A DNA stretch of 64,000 nt from DATCMA01 sp036563645 (GTDB lineage: Bacteria > Actinomycetota > Actinomycetes > Mycobacteriales > Micromonosporaceae). Positions 34,084-41,072 of this stretch are shown piece by piece (within the stretch, counting starts at the first letter, position 1; the number at the start of each line of letters is the position of its first letter). The position numbers were made by a program, and so were the translations under genes. Location: contig DATCMA010000054.1 of assembly GCA_036563645.1 (NCBI GenBank), positions 1 to 64,000 on the forward strand, read 5' to 3'. Below the pieces are notes generated by a model, which was given only the letters and a program-made list of their open reading frames with translations, did not search any database and was not told the DNA's origin.

Positions 34084-35484
34084 ATGCCGTCACGGCAGGA
34101 CCAGCTGCACTCATATCAGTTCATGGTGCAGCGCGTCGTGGCCGCGTTGGTAATGCGCGAAACCGATCCTCCACAGTCACCGTTTCGACGGGCGGCTGGC
34201 GCGACGCTCGCGAGCATACTCATCGCCGTCATCGGGATTGGCGCGGTCGCGCTCTACGGGGCCTTCGTCGGTGGTGGGGCGAGCAATTGGCGCGATGGCG
34301 ACGCCGTCATTGTCGAAAAGGAAACTGGGGCGCGATACATCTATCGGGACGAAAAGCTCCACCCAGTGCTCAATTACACCTCGGCGCTGTTGATCGTGGG
34401 CGCCTCCGCGCCGAAGACGGTGCGGGTCTCGGCGAAGTCCATCGAGGGCGTGCCCCGGGGTGTGCCACTGGGCATTGTGGACGCTCCGGACGCCCTGCCC
34501 CCGGCCAACCGGCTCGTCAGCGTGCCGTGGACGATCTGTTCTCTTCCGCCTGGGACGAACAATCAATCCGGCGGCGTCCGCTCGGCGCTGCTGGTCGGTT
34601 CGGCGCCCAACGGGGGCCGCGCCCTCGGCGATGACGGGTTGCTGGTGCGCCACCCCGACGGGAGTCTGCACCTCATTTGGCGTAACCGGCGGCACCTGCT
34701 TCGTGATCGGGATTTGGTGCTGACCGCGTTGACGTGGACGAGTCAGCGTGCGCTGCCGGTCGCGCCCGCGTTGCTCAACGCCTTGCCCGCGGGCGCGGAT
34801 CTGGCCCGCATTCCCATCCCGAACGCCGCCGAGCCGTCGCTCGCCGTGCCGGATGCCCGCGTCGGCGAGGTCTTCGTCGTCGAGAGCGCCGGCGGCGGTC
34901 GGCAGTACGCGGTGGCCCAGCGGGATGGCCTGGCGGGAATCACCCAGGTGCAGGCCGACTTGATCATCACGGCGTTGGGGTTGCAGAGCAAGCCAACCCC
35001 GATGTCGCAGGCGCAATTCAACAGCATCAAGAAGCTCCCTGACCTGGTTCCGTCGGATCCCGCGGCGCCGCCGGCGACGACGCCTCGCCTGGCGGATCCG
35101 GGCGGCGGGGCGCTCTGCGGCGAGGTGCGCGACGACACCGGAGTGGCGGAGATTCGGGTGAACGCCGAGGTGCCCAAGGTCGCGGACGTGCCACGCACCG
35201 GGGCGCGCTCCGCGGACGGGAAGGCGCTCGCCGACTACGTCCTCGTGCCGCCGGGGCGCGGGGCGGTCGTGGAGTCGGTGGCGGCGCCGGGCGCGACGGG
35301 CGGCACCGTGTCGATCGTGACGGACCTCGGGCGTCGGTACGCGGTATCCCACCCGGACGTGCTCGCGACGCTCGGCTACGGCGGTTCGAAACCTCTTCGG
35401 CTGCCCGCGAACGTCGTTTCGCTCATCCCGTCCGGTCCCGCGCTCGACCCCGATGCCGCGCGCGGTCCGCTGCCGCAAACGTGA
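34084..35484 (+). CDS. eccB: Type VII secretion protein EccB
   Basis: Core membrane-complex protein of type VII secretion. The N-terminal cytoplasmic motif MPSRQDQLHSYQFMVQRVVAA is the family hallmark (read in parts), followed by one transmembrane segment near 43-63 (LASILIAVIGIGAVALYGAF). The 400-residue periplasmic part has the repeated R-domains of EccB, including VSVPWTICSLPP and RYAVSHPDVLATLGYGG. AGAGGGG precedes the ATG. The length of 466 residues is normal. Usual partners EccC and EccD are not in the window. Confidence 0.9.
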   Translation: MPSRQDQLHSYQFMVQRVVAALVMRETDPPQSPFRRAAGATLASILIAVIGIGAVALYGAFVGGGASNWRDGDAVIVEKETGARYIYRDEKLHPVLNYTSALLIVGASAPKTVRVSAKSIEGVPRGVPLGIVDAPDALPPANRLVSVPWTICSLPPGTNNQSGGVRSALLVGSAPNGGRALGDDGLLVRHPDGSLHLIWRNRRHLLRDRDLVLTALTWTSQRALPVAPALLNALPAGADLARIPIPNAAEPSLAVPDARVGEVFVVESAGGGRQYAVAQRDGLAGITQVQADLIITALGLQSKPTPMSQAQFNSIKKLPDLVPSDPAAPPATTPRLADPGGGALCGEVRDDTGVAEIRVNAEVPKVADVPRTGARSADGKALADYVLVPPGRGAVVESVAAPGATGGTVSIVTDLGRRYAVSHPDVLATLGYGGSKPLRLPANVVSLIPSGPALDPDAARGPLPQT

Positions 35485-35532
35485 CGATGACGGGTTTCCG
35501 TCCACAACGATGTGGCCCCGGACTTTTATGAG

Positions 35533-35620
35533 TTGACATCGGTCGCTACTGTCGGCAGCGACAGGTCTGGGGGCTCCGCTGCGCCGCAGGGGCCCCAGGC
35601 AGTAGTCCACAGCGGACTAC
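35533..35620 (+). promoter_or_regulatory. Leader of the WXG100 gene pair with inverted repeats
   Basis: The 177-base gap after eccB contains a TTGACA (35533-35538), a -10-like TACTGT (35547-35552) at a wrong distance from it, an inverted repeat GTCGCT/AGCGAC at about 35543-35563, and GTAGTCC/GGACTAC at 35602-35608 and 35614-35620. This suggests an own promoter and a structured 5' leader for the esx genes. Exact promoter elements cannot be settled. Confidence 0.4.
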
Positions 35621-35661
35621 CGGCGTTTCGATCACGAGTTAGGGAAGCGGGGTGACGTCGG

Positions 35662-35985
35662 GTGTCGCAGTCCGTGCAGACCAGTGCCGCACTCATGCGG
35701 CAGACCGCTGACAAGTTCGAGACGGTCAACCAACAGCTGCAGCAGATGCTGAGCAGCCTGCTGAGCCAGCTGGAGGTGCTGCAGACCGCGTGGCGCGGTG
35801 CCGGTGGCCGGTCGTTCGAGCAGGTCAAGCAGCAGTGGGCGCAGGACCAGACGACCATCAACCGGGCGCTGCAGGAGACGGCGCAACTGATCCGGACCGC
35901 GGGTCAACAGTACGAGGTGTCCGACACCTCGGCCGCGGACCGCATCGCCGCTACCAACCGCGGTGGTATCCAGCTGCCGCTGTAA
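35662..35985 (+). CDS. WXG100 family ESX substrate (EsxA/EsxB type), first of pair
   Basis: Secreted helical-hairpin protein of 107 residues exported by type VII secretion. The turn motif WRG is at 44-46. The export signal YxxxD/E is present as YEVSD (84-88) near the C-terminus. The sequence is Gln-rich and Cys-free. It starts with GTG and is followed, 21 bases after its stop, by a second WXG100 gene, so the two products probably form a heterodimer. Confidence 0.9.
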   Translation: MSQSVQTSAALMRQTADKFETVNQQLQQMLSSLLSQLEVLQTAWRGAGGRSFEQVKQQWAQDQTTINRALQETAQLIRTAGQQYEVSDTSAADRIAATNRGGIQLPL

Positions 35986-36006
35986 CGGGACTGGGGAGGA
36001 AGATCG

Positions 36007-36300
36007 ATGAGCGACGACCTGCTTGTCGTAAATTTCGGTGCCCTGCAGCAGGCGAGCGCCGACATCCAGAGGGCGTTGAACACGCTCGACAGCTCGCTCA
36101 GCCAGCTGGAGCGGGACGCGGCGCCTCTGGTCGCGACCTGGAGCGGTGAGGCCAAGGAGGCTTACGAGGTCCGGCAGAACCGGTGGCGTCAGGCCTCGCA
36201 GGACCTGCAGGCCATGCTGCGTGACATCAAGGTCGCCCTCGACGAGTCCGCGGCTGAGTACCTCAACACGGAGAAGAGCAACGCCTCGCTCTTCCAGTGA
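36007..36300 (+). CDS. WXG100 family ESX substrate, second of pair
   Basis: 97-residue WXG100 protein with the WSG turn at 45-47 and an export motif YLNTE at 85-89. Predicted fold is two antiparallel helices around the turn. GGAGGA precedes the ATG. Both members of this pair carry the C-terminal YxxxD/E signal, while in mycobacterial pairs usually only one partner does. A terminator follows. Confidence 0.9.
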   Translation: MSDDLLVVNFGALQQASADIQRALNTLDSSLSQLERDAAPLVATWSGEAKEAYEVRQNRWRQASQDLQAMLRDIKVALDESAAEYLNTEKSNASLFQ

Positions 36301-36318
36301 GCGTGTTGTGCGCCTGGC

Positions 36319-36351
36319 GGGCGCGTGGCGCAGCCACGCGCCCATTTCCTT
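36319..36351 (+). terminator. Terminator of the esx pair
   Basis: GGGCGCGTGGC (36319-36329) pairs perfectly over 11 bp with GCCACGCGCCC (36333-36343) around a 3-base loop, followed by ATTTCCTTA. It starts 18 bases after the second esx stop. The 100 bases after it (36352-36450) are AT-rich and hold no gene. Confidence 0.8.
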
Positions 36352-36450
36352 ATCTCTAAATCGCGATTGTTATACCTATATCCACGTAACGTCCCTTTTG
36401 GGTTGTCTCCGGAAACGCGGACGCGCGCGGGAAGCGGGTCGGTGGAGCGG

Positions 36451-37698
36451 TCACGTCCGCTCCGCGGGGCGCCAGCGCCGGCGGGCGCCCTGGGGGAGGA
36501 CCACGGCGAGCACGACCGCCCCGCCCGCGATCGTGCCGCCGATGGCGGCGAGCACCAGGCTCCGCTGCCGGGATTCGGCGCGGCGTTCCTCCCGGGCCAC
36601 AGCGGCCGGGTCGATCTGCTTGGGGGGAAGGGGGGTGGGCTGCTCAGGCCGGCCGACCGCGCGGGTCTCGGTCACCGCGCGGTACGGGTTGAGCACCCCG
36701 CTGCCGTACTCCGCGCTGCGCCGGCCGCCGGCGGCCGGATCCGCCGTGGCGAGAATCCGCTCGATGACCTGCTGCGCCCCGAGCTCCGGGCGGTACTGGC
36801 GGATCAACGCCGCCGTGGCGGCGACGAAGGGCGCGGCGTAGCTCGTGCCGTCCTCGGCGATGTGGCCGCCACCGGGGGCCGCCGCGAGGATGCCGCCTCC
36901 GGGGGCCACGACGTCGACATAGGACCCGACCTGGGAGAAGTCCATCCGCAGACCGTCGGGACCCACGGCGCCGACCCCGAGGACTCCGTCGTACGACGCG
37001 GGGTAAGGGCGGGGATCGCCGTTGTTGTGGAGGTTGCCCACGGCCGCGACCACCACCACGTCCTTGGCGATCGCGTACTCGATCGCCGCGCGGACCGCGG
37101 GGTTGTCCTCGTAGAGCACGACCGAGAGGTTGATGACCTCGGCTCCACGGTCGACCGCCCAGCGAATCGCGCTGGCGAAGCGGGGAGGATCGACCGTCCT
37201 CCCAGACTCCTTCCCGTCGACAATTTGTTGCTCACTGATCCGAATCGGGAGGATCTTCGCGCCGGGTGCGAGGCCGCGGAACCCCACGCCGGCTTGCGGT
37301 TTGGCGGCGATGATGCTGGCGACGGCCGTGCCGTGTCCGACGCAGTCCAGCGTGCCGTCGCCACCACTGTCGAGAAAGTCCGCTCCGGGCAGAACTTGCC
37401 CCGCGAGCTGCGGGTGCGCGGTATCTACCCCGGAATCGATGACGGCGACGATGACGCCGGCGCCCGTCGCGAGGGGACTGAGCCGCTCGGGGGCGTATCG
37501 GGTCTGGGCCCACGGCACCGCGGTGACCGGTCGCGCCGGCGCCGGGCGGATACTGCACGTCGGTACCGCGTAACGCTGGGCGACGACAGTGGCTGGGGTG
37601 GTCGGCGCCGCTGCCGCGGGTTGGGCGACGAAGCCGGGCGCAAGGGCGACCGCGGCGAGGGCACCGGCGAGAGCCAATCGAGTGGTGCCGCTGGGCAT
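36451..37698 (-). CDS. mycP: Mycosin, type VII secretion-associated subtilisin-like protease
   Basis: Membrane-anchored S8 serine protease that belongs to ESX systems. It has a Sec signal peptide in the first 31 residues, the catalytic Asp88 (VIDSGVD), His122 (GHGTAVAS) and Ser286 (GTSYAAP), and a C-terminal transmembrane segment (VLAAIGGTIAGGAVVLAVVL) with a short basic tail. All three catalytic residues are intact. ATG 37698 is preferred over 37728 because CGGAGG lies six bases upstream. It is convergent with the esx pair and divergent from the SseB-domain gene. Confidence 0.9.
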   Translation of the reverse strand: MPSGTTRLALAGALAAVALAPGFVAQPAAAAPTTPATVVAQRYAVPTCSIRPAPARPVTAVPWAQTRYAPERLSPLATGAGVIVAVIDSGVDTAHPQLAGQVLPGADFLDSGGDGTLDCVGHGTAVASIIAAKPQAGVGFRGLAPGAKILPIRISEQQIVDGKESGRTVDPPRFASAIRWAVDRGAEVINLSVVLYEDNPAVRAAIEYAIAKDVVVVAAVGNLHNNGDPRPYPASYDGVLGVGAVGPDGLRMDFSQVGSYVDVVAPGGGILAAAPGGGHIAEDGTSYAAPFVAATAALIRQYRPELGAQQVIERILATADPAAGGRRSAEYGSGVLNPYRAVTETRAVGRPEQPTPLPPKQIDPAAVAREERRAESRQRSLVLAAIGGTIAGGAVVLAVVLPQGARRRWRPAERT

Positions 37699-37814
37699 CG
37701 GGCCTCCGAATGCTCTTCCCTCCGGCACCGGATGCTATCGGTGAATGTCGCGATGGTGGGCCGCCGGGACAGCCGTGACGACCCCTAGCTGTGGGATCGC
37801 TATTTCAACAACCA

Positions 37815-37842
37815 TTGTGACCCTGGAGCGACCTTGTAGTTT
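37815..37842 (+). promoter_or_regulatory. Putative promoter of the SseB-domain gene
   Basis: TTGTGA (37815-37820), a 16-base spacer and TAGTTT (37837-37842) make a plausible vegetative promoter. Transcription would start near 37849, giving a leader of about 36 bases with a GAAGGGGG ribosome binding site. Confidence 0.5.
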
Positions 37843-37884
37843 GTACGCGATGCGTGGTGCCTGTCCGGTGGGAAGGGGGCGTCC

Positions 37885-39498
37885 GTGACCGAGTGGGAGC
37901 CAGCCACCGAGGTCGAAGCCGCCATGCGCGACGCCCTGCGCGTGAACGACCAGGAGCGGTATTTCCGAATCCTCGCTGGCGCGGATCTGCTGCTCCCGAT
38001 CTCGGTCGAGGCCGCGGAGGGGCGTGCCCCGGTGGGCTGGGGTACGTGGACCACGGGCGGCCGTACTCACGTCTTGGCGTTCACATCGGAGAGCACGCTG
38101 CGGACGTGTCTCGGCGATAGCGTCGGCGGCAGCCGGCGGGTGTCGTATCGGGAGCTCGCCCAGAACTGGCCCAACCACGATTGGTGGCTCGCGGTCAACC
38201 CGGGGTTGCCGATCGAGGGGTACCTGCCCGCGTGGTTCGTCGCCCAGCTCGCGCGGGGCGACGCGCGTCTCCCCGCGTGGAGCGCGTCGGGGGCGCGGGT
38301 CGCCTCCACAGTCACCTCCGCGCGCGCGACCGCCGCGGTGCCGGCCCGTGCCACGGTCGCCGCGCGCTACCCGGTGGTGACGCGCCCAGGGCCCTCGGCG
38401 CTGCCGCCGGGGACGGGGTCGCACGCGAGCGCGGTCGCGGTCGCCCCGGTGTCGCCCGCGGCGACGGGCGTGGCGAGCACCGGGACGTCACCGGCCACGC
38501 CCGCGCGCGTCCAGGGCGAGGCGGCTCTCGACTTCGTGCCCGCCAACGAGGTGGAGCAGGGTCTGTGGGCGGCGGTGCGGGAGGGGAGCACGAACTCCTT
38601 CCTCTCGACGCTGCTGCTCGCGCAGGTGCTGGTGCCGGTCGCCGCCACCTCCCGGCCCGGTGCGCGTCCCGGCGAGGAAGGCTTCGAGTGGCGGACGGAG
38701 CAGCTCGACGGTGAGCGGTATCTCGTCGTCTATACCTCGCCGGCGCGACTGCTCGACCACCTCGGGGAGTCGGTCGAGACGGTCGAGATGAAGTTCGTGC
38801 AGTTGATCCGGCAGTGGCCGGACGCCTCGTGGTCGTTCGCCGTCAATCCGGGCAGCCCGATCGGCGCCAAGCTCCCCGGTGCCCAGGTGATCGCGTTGGC
38901 GAACTGGGCGGACGAGGTGGGCCTGCGCGACGACGAGGACTCCGCGCAGGCGGAGGCGGACGCGGCCGCGTCGGCCGACGCGGCGGGAGCCACGGCGCGG
39001 GTGGAGGAGCCGACCCCGCCGACGATGATGCAGAAGGTCATCCCGCCCGGTCACCTCGCCTACTACCTCGAGCGGGGCTACGACCGCGTCTGCGGCTTCG
39101 TCCACCGGGTGAGCGAGGTGGCGCACCTCACCACGCCCGCCAAGCTCGTCGCCGCCCTCGGGTTGGACTACGCCGGCTCGCCGTTCAGCCCGGACGCGGA
39201 GGAGGTGTACGTGGTGCGGTGGCCGGCGTACCGCCCCAGCCTCTACCGAATCCCGTACGGTGGTCCGAACGAGCAGGCGATGCGGGCCATGGATGGCTGG
39301 GTCATCGAGCGCCCGCCGTTCCGGGGTAACGGATTCGCGCCGAGCAGCAGCGGCGACGTGATCGCGGAGTTCAAGGTAGACAGTGTGCGGCTGCCGCACG
39401 GTGCGCAGCTCGTGCGGATCAGATCGGACGGTACCGAGCAGCTGGTCGCCACTCTGGACTGCGACGGCCCGGTCTGGCGTCAGGTCGGGGAGGAGTGA
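37885..39498 (+). CDS. Two-domain SseB-family protein, ESX-linked
   Basis: 537 residues with two SseB N-terminal-like modules (about 5-130 and 215-340). Each contains the same pattern: LLPISVEA or VLVPVAAT, a W-x-T strand, LAFTSES or VVYTSPARL, and NWPNHDWWLAVNPGLPIEG or QWPDASWSFAVNPGSPIGA (read in parts). They are joined by an Ala/Pro/Val-rich linker. A third region (about 380-537) is unlike SseB. No signal peptide or transmembrane segment is seen, so it is cytoplasmic. The function is not known. Its place next to mycP suggests a chaperone or accessory role in type VII secretion, by inference only. Confidence 0.7.
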   Translation: MTEWEPATEVEAAMRDALRVNDQERYFRILAGADLLLPISVEAAEGRAPVGWGTWTTGGRTHVLAFTSESTLRTCLGDSVGGSRRVSYRELAQNWPNHDWWLAVNPGLPIEGYLPAWFVAQLARGDARLPAWSASGARVASTVTSARATAAVPARATVAARYPVVTRPGPSALPPGTGSHASAVAVAPVSPAATGVASTGTSPATPARVQGEAALDFVPANEVEQGLWAAVREGSTNSFLSTLLLAQVLVPVAATSRPGARPGEEGFEWRTEQLDGERYLVVYTSPARLLDHLGESVETVEMKFVQLIRQWPDASWSFAVNPGSPIGAKLPGAQVIALANWADEVGLRDDEDSAQAEADAAASADAAGATARVEEPTPPTMMQKVIPPGHLAYYLERGYDRVCGFVHRVSEVAHLTTPAKLVAALGLDYAGSPFSPDAEEVYVVRWPAYRPSLYRIPYGGPNEQAMRAMDGWVIERPPFRGNGFAPSSSGDVIAEFKVDSVRLPHGAQLVRIRSDGTEQLVATLDCDGPVWRQVGEE

Positions 39499-39860
39499 TG
39501 CGCGACGGCTACATCGCCCGGTGGCGGGGCGAGGAATATGAGGCGAGCCCGGATGGCGACCAGGTCCGGCTCTACCGCCACGACCCGGCGGACGGGTTCG
39601 AGGAAATCCGACCTGAGCGTTATGTCCGAGTTGTGCCGCGGACTGAGGTCGAGGAACTCGTCTACGTCCGCACCACCTGCACCTGGCGCGGGCAGCCGTT
39701 CATCGTGTTGGGTGAGTACGACGGCTGGCTGCGCCTGGAGTACACCGGCGGGCGCGCACCGGTCGCCGAGGCGCTCGGGCTGGAGGAGTTCGACTTCGGG
39801 GTCTACCAGGGGTGGGCACCGGCACACGAGGTGACCGACCTCAGCGAACAGAGAATGTGA
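39498..39860 (+). CDS. Small protein of unknown function, ESX-linked
   Basis: 120-residue soluble protein, acidic, rich in Tyr, Trp and Glu, predicted mostly beta (DGYIARWRGEEYEASPDGD at the N-terminus; LEEFDFGVYQGWAP at the end). No family is recognised. The ATG overlaps the stop of the SseB-domain gene (TGATG) with GGGGAGGAG upstream, so the two are translationally coupled and likely act together. It may be an immunity, chaperone or adaptor protein; the sequence does not decide. Confidence 0.65.
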   Translation: MRDGYIARWRGEEYEASPDGDQVRLYRHDPADGFEEIRPERYVRVVPRTEVEELVYVRTTCTWRGQPFIVLGEYDGWLRLEYTGGRAPVAEALGLEEFDFGVYQGWAPAHEVTDLSEQRM

Positions 39861-39911
39861 CGTCGCCCTCGGCGCGCCGCGCGGCGACACCGGTGCGCGG
39901 GGTGCGCGTCC

Positions 39912-40847
39912 TTAGGACTTCGCCCACCGGAGGATTTCCCCGAGGACGACGTCCGGCGCCTCCAGGTGGAGGAAGTGCCCGACGCCGTCGAGCAGACGCC
40001 ATTCGTATGGCGCGACCACGTACCGGCCGGAGCCCTGCGCGGTGCGGGGAAGCACCACGGTATCCAGCTCTCCGTGCAACTGCAACGTGGGCGTGACGAG
40101 TGGCTCCTGGAGGAGGCGGACGAAGCGGTAGCCGTGGAGGCGCAGCAGGGAGCGGAACGCCCAGCGATACCCCTCCATCGCGCAGAAGGCCGCCTGGGGA
40201 ATCTGCATCGCGGTGCGGCAGCGCGCCTCGTAGTCGGCGAACGCCTTCCCCGCGGTCCACGCCGGCCCGCCCCACCGGCGCAAGAATTCGCCGACCAAGG
40301 CCGCGTTGCCCCGAGTCAGGATGTGCTCGTAGCGCGGAAGTTGGAACTTCAGCGAGGGCAGCGCGGCGGCGAGCTGACCTCGGGGGTCAGTGAAGACAGC
40401 GGCGCGCAACCGGAGCGGGTGCGCTGCTCCGAGCACCACCAGCCGACTGATCATGCGGGGATGGAAGGCGGCGGTGATCCAGCCGAGCATGCCGCCAAGC
40501 CCTGCGCCCACGAGCACCGCGGTGCGCTCCCCGAGCGCCCGAATCAGACCGGTGACGTCCGCGGCTAGCGTGTAGCCGTCGTACCCCCGGGGTGGTTTGT
40601 CGCTGGCGCCGTAACCCCGCAGATCCATCGCGACGGCTCGGAAGCCCGCGTCGGCGACCGCGGGAAGCAGTTCGTGCCACGCCCACCAGAATTCGGGAAA
40701 GCCGTGGAGGAAGAGCACCAGCGGCCCCGTCCCGGCCTCCACCACGTGGAAGCGGCTGCCGTTGGCACCGACGAAGCGGTGTTGCCAGGGACCCTCAATG
40801 AGGACGCACGACTCGTCCACCACGGCGGTCCGGTCGCGTCCACTCAT
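39912..40847 (-). CDS. Alpha/beta hydrolase fold protein lacking the usual nucleophile
   Basis: 311 residues of the epoxide hydrolase/haloalkane dehalogenase-like group. The oxyanion motif HGFPEFWWAWH is at 48-58, and the acid and base positions look intact (GELDTVV; GVGHFLHLE). The nucleophile elbow, normally GHDWGG or GHSMGG, reads GAGLGG (114-119), so Gly116 replaces the catalytic Asp or Ser. It therefore probably lacks classical hydrolase activity. TAGGCT lies 7 bases before the ATG on the minus strand, suggesting a leaderless mRNA. It may be a binding protein or use another mechanism. Confidence 0.8.
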   Translation of the reverse strand: MSGRDRTAVVDESCVLIEGPWQHRFVGANGSRFHVVEAGTGPLVLFLHGFPEFWWAWHELLPAVADAGFRAVAMDLRGYGASDKPPRGYDGYTLAADVTGLIRALGERTAVLVGAGLGGMLGWITAAFHPRMISRLVVLGAAHPLRLRAAVFTDPRGQLAAALPSLKFQLPRYEHILTRGNAALVGEFLRRWGGPAWTAGKAFADYEARCRTAMQIPQAAFCAMEGYRWAFRSLLRLHGYRFVRLLQEPLVTPTLQLHGELDTVVLPRTAQGSGRYVVAPYEWRLLDGVGHFLHLEAPDVVLGEILRWAKS

Positions 40848-40860
40848 GGCGCCCAGCCTA
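40848..40860 (-). promoter_or_regulatory. Putative leaderless promoter of the alpha/beta hydrolase gene
   Basis: On the minus strand TAGGCT (40860-40855) is followed by 7 bases and the ATG at 40847. No ribosome binding site is present. This is the same hexamer and spacing as at mqnC. Confidence 0.5.
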
Positions 40861-41036
40861 GGGCCCTGAGCGCGGCCGCGCCTCGTCCCACTGGCTAGAT
40901 CGGGGGACAGTCAGGGACATCACCAGGGGCATTGGGGACCGGCACGCGGATCGTGCCGCTGGGCGTGTCGCGACGGGAGTCGGCCGCCGCGCGGCAGGGA
41001 GGCCGCCGCCGGGCTGTCTCGTCCCGGGGCGCGGGT

Positions 41037-41063
41037 GGTGGGCGGCCCGCGGGGCCGCCCACC
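41037..41063. terminator. Terminator hairpin after the M6 protease gene
   Basis: GGTGGGCGGCCC (41037-41048) pairs perfectly over 12 bp with GGGCCGCCCACC (41052-41063) around a 3-base loop. It lies 10 bases past the protease stop on the minus strand. The remaining gap to the hydrolase gene (40848-41036) shows no gene. Confidence 0.65.
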
Positions 41064-41072
41064 GTTCGTCCC

